A stretch of DNA of 42,996 nt, from NCBI GenBank assembly GCA_902567855.1, contig CACFOQ010000011.1, forward strand, positions 1 to 42,996, in the 5' to 3' direction. Under the pieces are notes generated by a model that was given only the letters and a program-made list of their open reading frames with translations, was not told where the DNA came from and did no database searches. The stretch is from an uncultured Alphaproteobacteria bacterium. GTDB lineage: Bacteria; Pseudomonadota; Alphaproteobacteria; HIMB59; GCA-002718135. Shown in pieces: positions 30,310 to 39,742 of the stretch (its first letter is position 1; each line of letters opens with the position of its first letter). A program made the translations under genes and the position numbers.

Positions 30310-33057
30310 CTATGCACTACAAGTTAAACATTCTTCTGGTTCATTAGAATCATTAGTTTGCGAATTAATAATATTTTCTCTAGCCATTTTTTCTGATGAA
30401 ACAGTAACCTTTACAGCATCAACAGCAGATCTACTTCTCAAGTAGTACATACCTGTTTTTAAGCCTTTTTTCCAAGCATACATATGCATAGAATTTACTT
30501 TACCAAAAGTTGGATTGGAAAGCCATAAATTCATAGATTGAGTTTGATCAATAAAAGGCGCCCTATCAGCTGCCATATCAATAACTGTACGTTGTGAAGT
30601 TTCCCAAACAGTTTTATAAATTTCTTTTAAATCTTCAGGAAACTTACTTATATTTTGAACAGATCCATTTTCTAAAATAATATTATCTCTCATTTCTTTA
30701 TTCCATAGATTTCTTTTTGATAATTCTTTCACTAAATGTCTATTAACTAATAAGAATTCACCAGATAGAGTTTGTCTTTTATAAATATTAGATGTTTGTA
30801 TTTGAAAAGTTTCAGTATTGCCCAATATAATACCTGTAGAAGCTGTAGGCATACAAGCGGTGGTTAAAGAATTCCTAACTCCATGTTTTTTCACCTTTTC
30901 TCTAAGAGCATCCCAATTCCACATTTCAGAAGGTTTAACATCCCAAAGGTCAAACTGAAATTTACCCTCAGATAGTGGAGAACCTTTAAAGGAAGAATAT
31001 GGACCTTTTTCTTTTGCTAACTCCATTGAAGCTTCTAAAGCTCCAAAATATATAGTTTCAAATATTAATTTATTTATTTTTCCTGCTTCTTCACCATCAT
31101 GAGGAATTGATAATTTGAAAAACACATCCGATAAACCTTGAATTCCCAAACCTATAGGTCGATGTAAATTATTTGAGGTATCAGTCTTACTAGTGGGATA
31201 AAAGTTGATATCTATAACTTGGTCTAAATTTTTTGTTGCTAGTTTTGCTGTTTGGTAAAGTTTATTATAATCAAATTCATTTGTTTTTTTATTAACAAAG
31301 TTTGGAAGTGCTATAGAAGCTAAATTACAGACTGCAGTTTCATTTTTATCAGAATACTCAACAATTTCTGCACAAAGATTAGAGGACTTAATAACACCTA
31401 TATTTTTTTGATTTGATTTTTCATTTATTGCGTCTTTATACAGCATATATGGCTGACCTGTTTCTATTTGTGCTTCTATAATTTTAGACATTAACGATCT
31501 AGCTTTGATTTTTTCTAGATTAGGCATATCTTGTTCATACTTAGTATATAATTTCTCAAAACTCTTACCATAGCTATCAGATAATCCAGGACATTCATGT
31601 TCACTCATTAGAGTCCAATCTTCATCATTTTCAACTCTTTGCATAAATAAATCAGGAATCCAGAGTGCATAAAATAAATCACGAGCTCTAAATTCTTCTG
31701 CACCAGTATTTTTTCTCAGTTCTAAGAATTTTTCAATATCTGCATGCCATGGTTCTAAATAAATAGCAAATGAGCCTTTTCTTTTTCCACCACCTTGGTC
31801 GACTGATTTTGCGGTTTCATTAAATATTTTTAAAAAAGGTATAAGTCCATTTGATTTTCCATTAGTTGATTTAATTCTACTTCCACTTCCGCGTATATTG
31901 TGCGCATGCATTCCAATACCACCAGCAGTTTTTGATATTAATGCACAATCCTTAATAGTATTAAAAATCCCCTCAATAGAGTCATCTTCCATTCCAATAA
32001 GAAAACAGGAAGATAATTGTTGCATTTTTAGTCCACTATTAAAAAGAGTTGGAGTAGCATGAGTATACAGACCATTAGATAGAGAGTCATAAGTTTCTTT
32101 AAGCTTAGAAAAGTTAAATTCTTTACCTGAAACTGTTAAAGCAACACGCATCCATAAATCCTGAGGTCTTTCTATAGTTTGATTTTCAAATTTTAGAAGA
32201 TATGCTCTTATTAAAGTAGTTAAGGCAAAATAATCAAAACTGTAATCTCTATCATAATCAATAATAGATTCAATTTCTTCAGCATTTTGAATAACTTTGT
32301 TATAGTAACTTTCATGCAATAAACCATCTTCAAATAAATTTTTAGTTGCTATCACAAAACCAGGAGTTAATTTGTGAAGAGCATTGGACTTTATTCTTGC
32401 AGCTAAATTAGAATAATCAGGATGCTCTACAGTTAAAGCAGCTGATGTTTCAGCTAGATAATTATCTATCTCTGTAGAAGTAATATCATTATATAAACCT
32501 GGTATTGCTTTTTGTGCCACAACTATTGGATCAATAGATAAACCAGTAGATAAAACGGAAACACGATTAGTAATTTTGTCTAAAGATACAGGTTCTTTTG
32601 TTCCATCACGTTTTGTAACCATCATTGAAGAAACCTTTACCCCAATTTGCTCCTTTAATTTTTTTGTATGATACCTCGAAGCTGCTCTTTGTTCCCTATA
32701 TAATACATAAGCTCTAGCAACCTTGTGATGCTCATCTCTCATTAGAGCAAGTTCAACTTGATCTTGTATGTCTTCAATGTGAATCATATCTCCATCAGCT
32801 ATTCTTCTAGTTAAAGCTGCAACTACTTTATCTGTTAAAACTTCAATAGTTTTGTGAATACTTGAGGTTTGTTCATTATCTTTTTCTTTATTGTTTCTTA
32901 TTTTAGTCTGAGCCAAAAAAGCTTTTTTTATGGCATTAAATATTTTTTCAGATTTAAATTGAGCAATAGATCCATCTCTTCTAACAACACTTAAACTTAA
33001 TAAATTTATTTCATTATTGTTTCTTATCTTTGCTGATACTTGTGAATTGTCTGACAT
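30310..33057 (-). CDS. nrdA: ribonucleoside-diphosphate reductase subunit alpha
   Basis: NrdA holds the catalytic and allosteric sites of class I ribonucleotide reductase. The 915-residue protein is longer than E. coli NrdA (761) because it has two ATP-cone-like domains. One starts at VVRRDGSIAQFKSEKIF and the second at MMVTKRDGTKEPVSLDKI. Catalytic residues are visible: the Cys in QLSSCFLIGM, N-L-C-A-E-I with Cys and Glu, and the Cys in ETAVCNLASIAL. The tail CLTC (C910, C913) is the shuttle pair that the neighbouring glutaredoxin or thioredoxin can reduce. The ATG has an AAGGA site. A promoter overlapped by two NrdR-like boxes lies upstream. Confidence 0.95.
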   Translation of the reverse strand: MSDNSQVSAKIRNNNEINLLSLSVVRRDGSIAQFKSEKIFNAIKKAFLAQTKIRNNKEKDNEQTSSIHKTIEVLTDKVVAALTRRIADGDMIHIEDIQDQVELALMRDEHHKVARAYVLYREQRAASRYHTKKLKEQIGVKVSSMMVTKRDGTKEPVSLDKITNRVSVLSTGLSIDPIVVAQKAIPGLYNDITSTEIDNYLAETSAALTVEHPDYSNLAARIKSNALHKLTPGFVIATKNLFEDGLLHESYYNKVIQNAEEIESIIDYDRDYSFDYFALTTLIRAYLLKFENQTIERPQDLWMRVALTVSGKEFNFSKLKETYDSLSNGLYTHATPTLFNSGLKMQQLSSCFLIGMEDDSIEGIFNTIKDCALISKTAGGIGMHAHNIRGSGSRIKSTNGKSNGLIPFLKIFNETAKSVDQGGGKRKGSFAIYLEPWHADIEKFLELRKNTGAEEFRARDLFYALWIPDLFMQRVENDEDWTLMSEHECPGLSDSYGKSFEKLYTKYEQDMPNLEKIKARSLMSKIIEAQIETGQPYMLYKDAINEKSNQKNIGVIKSSNLCAEIVEYSDKNETAVCNLASIALPNFVNKKTNEFDYNKLYQTAKLATKNLDQVIDINFYPTSKTDTSNNLHRPIGLGIQGLSDVFFKLSIPHDGEEAGKINKLIFETIYFGALEASMELAKEKGPYSSFKGSPLSEGKFQFDLWDVKPSEMWNWDALREKVKKHGVRNSLTTACMPTASTGIILGNTETFQIQTSNIYKRQTLSGEFLLVNRHLVKELSKRNLWNKEMRDNIILENGSVQNISKFPEDLKEIYKTVWETSQRTVIDMAADRAPFIDQTQSMNLWLSNPTFGKVNSMHMYAWKKGLKTGMYYLRSRSAVDAVKVTVSSEKMARENIINSQTNDSNEPEECLTCSA

Positions 33058-33094
33058 CTATCCTTTATCAATCATAAAAATTTATTGTTGAATA

Positions 33095-33141
33095 ACACTA
33101 TATGTTGTGTTGCTACTTTTTCACAATACAACATTTGGTTA
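33095..33141 (-). promoter_or_regulatory. double NrdR-like box upstream of nrdA
   Basis: Box 1 (33095-33110, ACACTATATGTTGTGT) is close to the known NrdR consensus ACACWATATATWGTGT in either orientation. Box 2 (33126-33141) matches the reverse form of box 1 at about 11 of 16 places. The box starts are 31 bases apart, three helical turns, as is typical for NrdR sites. Box 1 covers the -10 of nrdA and box 2 overlaps the -35, a classical repressor layout. The nrdR gene itself is not in the window. Confidence 0.72.
33097..33126 (-). promoter_or_regulatory. candidate nrdA promoter
   Basis: On the minus strand TTGTGA (complement of 33121-33126) and TATAGT (complement of 33097-33102) are 18 bases apart. 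They lie about 40 bases upstream of the nrdA start at 33057. Both elements fall within or next to the NrdR-like boxes, and an AAGGA ribosome-binding site follows. Confidence 0.55.
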
Positions 33142-33259
33142 ATATCGCAATAAGAACAAATAACGAACATAATAATAATTTTAAAAATGTCAAACAATAT
33201 TATTTCAAACACCATATCAAATTATTCAATTTTTATCTCTACTATTTGAATTTGTTAGA

Positions 33260-33288
33260 ATATCTTACTAACATTGTTAACAAGATAT
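33260..33288. repeat. 29-base interrupted dyad in the nrdA-chvI gap
   Basis: The dyad is centred at 33274: ATATCTT (33260-33266) pairs with AAGATAT (33282-33288), two mismatched bases follow on each side, and TAAC (33269-33272) pairs with GTTA (33276-33279) around ATT. Eleven of 13 symmetric positions match. Size and symmetry fit a dimeric regulator site or an RNA hairpin. The owner is unknown; it lies about 90 bases before chvI. Confidence 0.55.
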
Positions 33289-33296
33289 ACATTTTC

Positions 33297-33321
33297 AAAA
33301 ACTATTATTTGATAGTTTTTT
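33297..33321 (+). terminator. AT-rich hairpin with T-run in the nrdA-chvI gap
   Basis: AAAAACTAT (33297-33305) pairs perfectly with ATAGTTTTT (33312-33320) around TATTTG, and the T-run forms part of the 3' arm. Only one GC pair is present. It could end a short transcript from the gap or be a second operator. No gene upstream on this strand needs a terminator here, which makes it notable. Confidence 0.3.
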
Positions 33322-33331
33322 AACATTTTTT

Positions 33332-33360
33332 TTAACTTAAATTTGCCATAAATCTAAAAT
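33332..33360 (+). promoter_or_regulatory. candidate chvI promoter
   Basis: TTAACT at 33332-33337 and TAAAAT at 33355-33360 are 17 bases apart. They would start a transcript about 11 bases before the chvI ATG at 33378. The match is moderate. The rest of the 320-base gap (33142-33259) shows no supported gene, only AT-rich sequence. Confidence 0.35.
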
Positions 33361-33377
33361 AGTAATACTAGCAAAAT

Positions 33378-34091
33378 ATGACTCATATAGCTTTAGTAGA
33401 TGATGAAACTAATATTTTAACATCAGTATCTTTAGGCTTAGAATCAGAGGGATTCAAGGTCGATACATATCTTAATGGAGAAGAGGCCTTAGTCGGTTTA
33501 GAAAAAACAAAATATGATTTAGGATTATTTGATATCAAAATGCCCAGAATGAACGGTAATGAATTACTAATGAGAATTCGCTCTAGTAAAAACCTTGAAT
33601 TAAAAAATATGCCAGTAATCTTTTTAACTTCTAAAGACCAAGAACAAGATGAAATTATAGGTTTAAAAATGGGTGCCTCAGATTACATTAAAAAACCTTT
33701 TTCTCAAAAATTACTTAATGAAAGAATCAGAACAGTATTAAGAGTTCATGAAAATAGAAAAATTACTGACTCAGATGCGCTAAAAGAAAATAAAAATTTA
33801 AAAAAAGGCCATCTCGTCTTAGATGACCTTAAACAATTATGTTTTTGGAAAGATCATGTAATAGATCTTACAGTAGCTGAATTTAATTTAATTAAATCTC
33901 TTGCAAAGCATCCAGGTGTAATCAAAGATAGAAATCAATTAATGGATACAATGTATGGAGATAATATTTATGTTGATGATAGAACTATTGATAGTCATAT
34001 TAAGCGATTAAGAAAAAAATTTAAATCTTTTGATACTGACTTTGATCAAATAAGAACTAGATATGGATCAGGTTACTCATGGCGTGAATAA
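33378..34091 (+). CDS. chvI: response regulator ChvI (OmpR/PhoB family)
   Basis: ChvI is the response regulator of the alphaproteobacterial ChvG/ChvI envelope and acid-stress system. The 237-residue protein has a receiver domain with V-D-D-E, phospho-acceptor D52 in LFDIKMPRMNG, T in FLTSKDQE and K in IKKPFSQ. The C-terminal winged helix contains VDDRTIDSHIKRLRKK and GSGYSWRE. The N terminus MTHIALVDDETNILTSVS and the I-K-M-P-R-M segment closely resemble rhizobial ChvI. chvG follows in overlap, and ahcY lies next, as in many alphaproteobacteria. The start has no ribosome-binding site. Confidence 0.9.
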   Translation: MTHIALVDDETNILTSVSLGLESEGFKVDTYLNGEEALVGLEKTKYDLGLFDIKMPRMNGNELLMRIRSSKNLELKNMPVIFLTSKDQEQDEIIGLKMGASDYIKKPFSQKLLNERIRTVLRVHENRKITDSDALKENKNLKKGHLVLDDLKQLCFWKDHVIDLTVAEFNLIKSLAKHPGVIKDRNQLMDTMYGDNIYVDDRTIDSHIKRLRKKFKSFDTDFDQIRTRYGSGYSWRE

Positions 34092-35808
34092 TCGATTTAA
34101 TTTTTTTTTACTTTCAAATTATTCACTTACCAAACAAATTGTATTAATAAATCTTTTAATTACTTTGGTGGTATTGATTGTTATTGTTTTTTATAATTTT
34201 TTTTCGTTATCAAATAATAAAAATATTAATAATCATACTCAAATAATAAATTCAAAATTATATGAAACAACTAAATATTTAAGTGATAATGCTATTCAGA
34301 GAATTTTTACATTTGATGACTCCTGTAGTAGTGTTCCTGAAACACTAGAAAGTGGAGAAATCAAAATTGAAAATAGAGAAGAATATAGAACAGACTGTAA
34401 AGAAGCTGATTTAATTAGTAAAAATTATGAAGATCAACTTCCTCAGTTAGACATTACTTATACGCAACAATATATCTATTCAAACTTTTTAGACTCTGAA
34501 TTAACAGTCAAAATATATGATGATAATTGGACTATATTGGCAGATACTAGCGAATTTTATGTTGCTGAAGAAGAAGTAATAATAATGGATATAGACTCTA
34601 ATGATAAAAAAAATAATCAAAAAAATGATAATTTTTATCTAACATACCAAAAGGTTTATTTTGATTTTTATAATTCTTTATTAAATTATTTTGCTAAACA
34701 AAAATTAAAAAAATTAAAAAATGATAACATTACTGTAATGGAAACAATTAAATCAAAAGAAACAACATCTTATATGTTTGAAGATCAAGACGGAATTTTT
34801 AGTTCTATTTTTGCATCTCCAATTATCAAAGATAATAAAGTTTATGGCGTCGTCTTAATTATAGCGCCTATTGCGTATAATCCTGAAAGTGCTTATCAAT
34901 CTATAACTATAACTAATTTTTTTATTATTTTTGTATCTATTTTGTTCTTATTTTCTACTTTATTTTCAAAAAGCATTGTTGATCCTATAAAGATTCTTTC
35001 TAAAATTACCCAACTAGAAAGAGATAAATCGTATAATAAAAAAGATAAAATTATTTATCCAGAACGTAGAGATGAGATTGGAATTTTAAGTAATGATATA
35101 AAAAGCATGTCAGAAGATTTAAAAAAAAGAGTTCAAGATATAGAACAATTTGCAGCAGATGTATCACATGAACTAAAAAATCCTTTGTCAGGATTAAAAA
35201 GCTCAAGTGACTTATTAAAAATAAAAAAATTAGATGAAAAAAAAACAGATTTATTGGTTAAAAATATGGGAGAAGATATAGATAGAATGAATATATTAAT
35301 ATCTGACATTTCAAATTATACATTAACGCAAGTTGAAATTTCTGAAGCTACTTTGGAAAAGGTAGAAATAATTAGTTTTTTAAATAAATTTAAGGATTCT
35401 CTGGTAAACAAAGAATATGATTTGAAAATAGAATCTCAACAAGAAGAGATTTATATAGAAATAAATAGAAATAAATTTTTACAAGTTATAAACAATCTCA
35501 TTGATAATAGCCTGTCATATATAAAAATTAAATCTAAATTATTAATTAATATTAAAGGAGAGGGTCAATATTGTGTTTTCAATTATGTTGATCAAGGTCC
35601 TGGTATCTCGCTTGATTATAAAGATAAAATCTTTGAGAGATTCTATACTGATAGAAAAAATGATAGAAAATCGCATTCAGGATTAGGTCTTTCAATCTCT
35701 AAAAGTGTTATCGAAAGTTTTGGAGGAACAATTAATTTAAAAAAAAATACATATAAAGGCTTTGAAGGAGCTTGTTTCGAGATTAAATTACCTTTAAAAG
35801 AATCGTAA
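34084..35808 (+). CDS. chvG: sensor histidine kinase ChvG
   Basis: ChvG is the membrane sensor that phosphorylates ChvI. The product has one membrane segment near the N terminus (ILINLLITLVVLIVIVFYNF region) and a periplasmic sensor domain of about 240 residues. A second membrane segment and a HAMP region follow, then the acceptor motif AADVSHELKNPLSGLK (H362) and the ATPase motifs NNLIDNSLSY, DQGPGIS and SGLGLSIS. The frame is open to an ATG at 34063, but those extra residues are read from conserved chvI codons in another frame. The GTG at 34084, overlapping the chvI stop by eight bases, is the likelier start. hprK and PTS genes that usually follow in Rhizobiales are absent. Confidence 0.88.
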   Translation: MNNRFNFFLLSNYSLTKQIVLINLLITLVVLIVIVFYNFFSLSNNKNINNHTQIINSKLYETTKYLSDNAIQRIFTFDDSCSSVPETLESGEIKIENREEYRTDCKEADLISKNYEDQLPQLDITYTQQYIYSNFLDSELTVKIYDDNWTILADTSEFYVAEEEVIIMDIDSNDKKNNQKNDNFYLTYQKVYFDFYNSLLNYFAKQKLKKLKNDNITVMETIKSKETTSYMFEDQDGIFSSIFASPIIKDNKVYGVVLIIAPIAYNPESAYQSITITNFFIIFVSILFLFSTLFSKSIVDPIKILSKITQLERDKSYNKKDKIIYPERRDEIGILSNDIKSMSEDLKKRVQDIEQFAADVSHELKNPLSGLKSSSDLLKIKKLDEKKTDLLVKNMGEDIDRMNILISDISNYTLTQVEISEATLEKVEIISFLNKFKDSLVNKEYDLKIESQQEEIYIEINRNKFLQVINNLIDNSLSYIKIKSKLLINIKGEGQYCVFNYVDQGPGISLDYKDKIFERFYTDRKNDRKSHSGLGLSISKSVIESFGGTINLKKNTYKGFEGACFEIKLPLKES

Positions 35809-35832
35809 AAATCTATTAAACGAGGAGATTAA

Positions 35833-37122
35833 ATGACTGCTGATTATAAAGTAAAAGATATTTCATTGAGTGATTGGGGCAGGAAAGAAATAGCAATTGC
35901 TGAAACAGAAATGCCTGGTTTGATGGCATTAAGAGAAGAATACGGTAATACGAAACCTCTTGATGGCGCGCGAATAGTTGGATGTCTTCATATGACGATT
36001 CAAACAGCAGTATTGATTGAAACCTTAGTTCATTTAGGTGCGTCAGTAAGATGGAGCTCATGTAACATTTTTTCAACTCAAGACCAAGCTGCTGCAGCTA
36101 TAGCTGCAAAAAATATTCCAGTTTTTGCTTGGAAAGGTATGAATGATGAAGAGTTTTGGTGGTGTATAGAACAAACTTTATCAGGACCAAATAATTGGAA
36201 GCCTAACATGATTTTAGATGACGGAGGTGATGCAACCGGAATTATTCATGAAAAATTTCCAGAAATGTTAGAAGAAATTAAAGGTTTATCAGAAGAAACA
36301 ACTACAGGAGTGCACCGTTTAAAAGAAATGGAAAAAGAAGGTAAATTAAAAGTGCCTGCAATTAATGTAAATGACTCTGTTACCAAATCTAAATTTGATA
36401 ATTTATATGGTTGTAAAGAAAGCTTGGTTGATGGAATTCGCAGAGGAACAGATGTCATGATGGCTGGAAAAATAGCTGTAGTTGCTGGTTATGGAGATGT
36501 TGGAAAGGGTTCGGCTGCAAGCCTAAGAGGAGCAGGGGCAAGAGTTTGTGTTACAGAAGTTGATCCAATTAATGCGTTACAAGCAGCAATGGAAGGATAT
36601 GAAGTAGTTACCATGGATGATGCATGTTCTTATGGTGATATTTTTGTTACTGCTACAGGAAACTTAGATATTATAACTTTAGATCATATGAGAAAAATGC
36701 GGGATCGAGCAATTGTTTGTAATATTGGACATTTTGATAATGAGATACAAACTGAAGCATTGCGAAATTATAAAACGGATGAAATCAAACCACAAGTTGA
36801 TGAAGTAGAATTTCCAGATGGTAAAAAAATACTTCTTCTTTCTCAAGGGAGATTAGTTAATTTAGGTAATGCCACTGGTCATCCTAGTTTTGTAATGAGT
36901 GCTTCTTTTACTAATCAGGTAATGGCACAACTAGAGTTATGGAATAATTATAAAAACTATGAAAATAAAGTTTATGTTTTGCCTAAACATTTAGATGAAA
37001 AAGTAGCTATGCTTCACTTAAAAAAGGTTGGAGCAAAACTTACCACATTAACTGATAAACAGGCAGATTATATTGGAGTTAAAAAACAGGGTCCGTTTAA
37101 AGATGACTCTTATAGATATTAA
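35833..37122 (+). CDS. ahcY: adenosylhomocysteinase
   Basis: AhcY splits S-adenosylhomocysteine into adenosine and homocysteine with bound NAD, removing the product inhibitor of methyltransferases. The 429-residue protein shows [27 protein letters not shown], the DDGGDAT motif, [13 protein letters not shown] with the catalytic lysine, the NAD-binding loop [10 protein letters not shown], and the C-terminal K-x-D-x-Y-R-Y as D-D-S-Y-R-Y. A good ribosome-binding site (CGAGGAG) precedes the ATG. It follows chvG by 24 bases and precedes metK by 14, joining two steps of the methyl cycle. The gap is too small for a SAH riboswitch. Confidence 0.97.
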   Translation: MTADYKVKDISLSDWGRKEIAIAETEMPGLMALREEYGNTKPLDGARIVGCLHMTIQTAVLIETLVHLGASVRWSSCNIFSTQDQAAAAIAAKNIPVFAWKGMNDEEFWWCIEQTLSGPNNWKPNMILDDGGDATGIIHEKFPEMLEEIKGLSEETTTGVHRLKEMEKEGKLKVPAINVNDSVTKSKFDNLYGCKESLVDGIRRGTDVMMAGKIAVVAGYGDVGKGSAASLRGAGARVCVTEVDPINALQAAMEGYEVVTMDDACSYGDIFVTATGNLDIITLDHMRKMRDRAIVCNIGHFDNEIQTEALRNYKTDEIKPQVDEVEFPDGKKILLLSQGRLVNLGNATGHPSFVMSASFTNQVMAQLELWNNYKNYENKVYVLPKHLDEKVAMLHLKKVGAKLTTLTDKQADYIGVKKQGPFKDDSYRY

Positions 37123-37136
37123 GTAAGGAGATAAAA

Positions 37137-38306
37137 ATGAAAAGAGATTATATTTTTACTAGTGAGTCAGTATCTGAGGGACACCCTGATAAAGTTTGTG
37201 ATAGAATATCTGACATGGTTGTAGATAGCTATCTATCTTCAGGCGATCCTCAAACTCGAGTTGCATGTGAAACACTTACTACTACTAACAAAGTAGTTTT
37301 AGCTGGAGAAGTAAGGGGTCCATCAATATCAAAAGATCAAATCATATCTCAAGTAAGAGACTGTATTAAGGATATAGGATATGAACAAGATGGTTTTCAT
37401 TGGCAAAATTGTGAAATAGATTATCATTTACATCCTCAATCATCAGATATTGCTATGGGAGTTGATTCAGGAAGCAATAAGGATGAAGGAGCTGGTGATC
37501 AAGGCATTATGTTTGGTTACGCTTGTAAAGATACAGATTCATTAATGCCTGCGCCTATTCATTATTCCCATCAAATTTTGTTGAAAATGGCTGAGCTAAG
37601 AAAAAATGGAACTAGAAATGAATTTGAACCAGATTCAAAAAGTCAAGTTACAATGTTATATCAAAATGGAAAACCTTCAAAAGTTACATCAGTAGTTGTT
37701 TCTACTCAGCATAAAGAAGGTTTAACACCTGATCAAATTAAAGAAGTTGTAAAACCTATTGTTAATGAATGTATCCCAAGTCATCTTATGCAAGAGCTTA
37801 AAGACGAAGAGTTTTATGTTAATCCAACTGGAAATTTTGTTATTGGAGGACCTGATGGTGACTCAGGTTTAACTGGTAGAAAAATTATAGTTGATACTTA
37901 TGGAGGGGCTGCCCCACATGGAGGAGGAGCCTTCTCAGGAAAAGATCCAAGTAAAGTAGATAGATCAGCAGCTTATGCAGCAAGATATTTAGCTAAAAAT
38001 GTAGTTGCAGCTGAGTTAGCAGATGAATGTGTTATTCAGCTTGCGTATGCAATTGGAGTATCAAAACCTCTATCAATTTATGTTAACACAAATGGAACAA
38101 GCAAAGTTGATGAAACAAAAATAGAAAATTTAATTCCTGAACTTTTTGATTTAAGTCCTAGAGGTATTAGAGAACATTTAAATTTAACTAACCCAATATA
38201 CGTGCCTACCTCTGCCTATGGTCATTTCGGAAGAAAACCAACTACAGAAGGTCATTTTACTTGGGAGAAAACTGATTTGGTTGATGGTTTTAAAAGTGCT
38301 TTCTAG
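37137..38306 (+). CDS. metK: S-adenosylmethionine synthetase
   Basis: MetK makes S-adenosylmethionine from methionine and ATP. The 389-residue protein has the family signatures [16 protein letters not shown] near the N terminus, [12 protein letters not shown] in the middle, and [19 protein letters not shown] with the conserved glycine loop near residue 260. Length is normal for the alphaproteobacterial form. A GTAAGGAG ribosome-binding site lies in the 14-base gap after ahcY. The pairing with ahcY suggests joint control of the methyl cycle. No SAM riboswitch fits upstream. Confidence 0.97.
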   Translation: MKRDYIFTSESVSEGHPDKVCDRISDMVVDSYLSSGDPQTRVACETLTTTNKVVLAGEVRGPSISKDQIISQVRDCIKDIGYEQDGFHWQNCEIDYHLHPQSSDIAMGVDSGSNKDEGAGDQGIMFGYACKDTDSLMPAPIHYSHQILLKMAELRKNGTRNEFEPDSKSQVTMLYQNGKPSKVTSVVVSTQHKEGLTPDQIKEVVKPIVNECIPSHLMQELKDEEFYVNPTGNFVIGGPDGDSGLTGRKIIVDTYGGAAPHGGGAFSGKDPSKVDRSAAYAARYLAKNVVAAELADECVIQLAYAIGVSKPLSIYVNTNGTSKVDETKIENLIPELFDLSPRGIREHLNLTNPIYVPTSAYGHFGRKPTTEGHFTWEKTDLVDGFKSAF

Positions 38307-38316
38307 TATAAATTAA

Positions 38317-38775
38317 TTGAATAAACTAATAGAATTTGAAAGCAATTTAGATGATTTACTAATTTTTTCAAAAAAAATTGCTGGTATTTCTAGAAAAGGG
38401 GATTGGTTTTTTTTAAAAGGAGATTTAGGTGCAGGCAAAACAACTTTTGCAAAATCTTATATTAAATCATTGTTTGAATTAAACAAAACTGATTTACCAA
38501 TTAATATAAAAAGTCCTTCTTTTCCAATTGTAATAAGTTATCCATTAAAAAATTATACTATTTATCACTATGATTTTTTTAGATTAAATAATAAGGAAGA
38601 ATTAAAAGAAATAGATATTTTTGAAAATAGTGAAAATAATATTTCTATTGTTGAATGGCCAAGCATTATTTTGGATAATTTTCAATTTTCTAATTTTTAT
38701 TTAATTGAGTTTGATATTCTTGATTTGAATAAAAGATTAATCAGTGTTTTTCATAGTCTTAAGAATACCTTATAA
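38317..38775 (+). CDS. tsaE: tRNA threonylcarbamoyladenosine synthesis ATPase TsaE
   Basis: TsaE is the ATPase that, with TsaB and TsaD, completes t6A37 on ANN-decoding tRNAs. The 152-residue protein has the Walker A motif GDLGAGKT (35-42), the S-P-S-F segment typical of switch I, the Y-H-Y-D-F-F-R-L motif, and I-V-E-W-P near residue 110. The start is TTG at 38317, ten bases after metK; no ATG gives a complete N-terminal strand. amgK and murU follow, the conserved alphaproteobacterial neighbourhood. Confidence 0.9.
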   Translation: MNKLIEFESNLDDLLIFSKKIAGISRKGDWFFLKGDLGAGKTTFAKSYIKSLFELNKTDLPINIKSPSFPIVISYPLKNYTIYHYDFFRLNNKEELKEIDIFENSENNISIVEWPSIILDNFQFSNFYLIEFDILDLNKRLISVFHSLKNTL

Positions 38776-38788
38776 ATAAAATAAAAAT

Positions 38789-39742
38789 ATGTATAATATT
38801 AATTCGGAATATAAAAATTTTAAGTTTAATAAAATTAAAAGTGGGGCTTCAAAAAAAATATTCTATAGGTTGCAGAAAGATAATAAATCATTCATTTTGA
38901 CAGATTTTAATTTAGATAAAAAAGAATATCTTAATCATTTGAAAATTTATAATATACTAAAGGATTTAGATATTTCTATCCCAGAAATTTATGAATCAAA
39001 TGATACTGATTTATTTACTATATCTGAAGACTTTGGCAATTTGAGATTTGATAAAATAATAAATAAGGAACCTATTGATAAGCTATTGTTTCATGCTGTA
39101 GACTCTTTAAAAGTAATAAATCAATCATTACAATTTAATTCTGATCTCAATCTTCCTATTTATAATTATAAAAATTTTGAAGAGGAAATCATGGAGCTTC
39201 CGAAATATTTTTTGCCATATTTGTATAATAATTTAAACGAAAATGTATCTGAAGAATATTTATTAATTTGGTCAGAATATTTTAATAAATTTGATTTTAA
39301 TTTTTCAAATTTTGTACATAAGGACTTTAATATTAATAATTTAATCTTATTACCATCTAAAAAAAATCATTTAAAATGTGGCATTATAGATTTTCAAAGT
39401 GCTTTTTGGGGAGAAAGTTGCTGGGATTTATTTTCATTACTAGAAGATTCTAGAATTTTTTTTACTGATGAGTTTAATGATCATTTTATTGAACATTTTT
39501 TTGATAAAACTGAACAAAATTTATCTATGAAGGAATATAAAATGAAATATCATTTTTTAAATTGTTCTCGCCAATCAAGATTACTTGGGAGATGGGTAAA
39601 ATTATCCAAGGATCTTAATGAAAAATGGTATTTAGATTTTATACCTGTAACAAAAAAAAGAATGTTAAAAAGTATAAATTTTCTTAACAACAAAAGTTTA
39701 AATAATTTTTATTATAAATATATATTTGATAATGAGTTTTAG
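38789..39742 (+). CDS. amgK: aminoglycoside phosphotransferase-fold sugar kinase, AmgK-like
   Basis: AmgK phosphorylates the anomeric position of MurNAc and GlcNAc in the peptidoglycan recycling route that bypasses MurA. The 317-residue protein has the kinase-like fold residues H177-x-D179-x4-N184 in FVHKDFNINNL and the metal ligand D201 in IIDFQSAFWG, followed by S-C-W-D-L-F. The gene order tsaE-amgK-murU is the strongest reason for naming it; by sequence alone it would be an APH-family kinase of unknown substrate. Its last eleven bases overlap murU. Confidence 0.8.
   Translation: MYNINSEYKNFKFNKIKSGASKKIFYRLQKDNKSFILTDFNLDKKEYLNHLKIYNILKDLDISIPEIYESNDTDLFTISEDFGNLRFDKIINKEPIDKLLFHAVDSLKVINQSLQFNSDLNLPIYNYKNFEEEIMELPKYFLPYLYNNLNENVSEEYLLIWSEYFNKFDFNFSNFVHKDFNINNLILLPSKKNHLKCGIIDFQSAFWGESCWDLFSLLEDSRIFFTDEFNDHFIEHFFDKTEQNLSMKEYKMKYHFLNCSRQSRLLGRWVKLSKDLNEKWYLDFIPVTKKRMLKSINFLNNKSLNNFYYKYIFDNEF

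Noticed and set aside
33102-33323. 73-codon open frame in the nrdA-chvI gap
   Set aside because: Its ATG lies inside the NrdR-like box, the product is low-complexity (N, Y, F, L, K rich) with no recognisable motif, and AT-rich non-coding DNA easily gives such frames.
33320-33340. CtrA-like pair of TTAA half-sites upstream of chvI
   Set aside because: The spacing is 8 bases, not the required 7, and TTAA is common in this AT-rich gap.
34063-34083. ATG start for chvG
   Set aside because: The added residues are an alternate reading of conserved chvI codons; the GTG at 34084 gives a natural short overlap.
35809-37136. SAH or SAM riboswitch for ahcY or metK
   Set aside because: The gaps before the genes are only 24 and 14 bases and hold ribosome-binding sites; no room for an aptamer.
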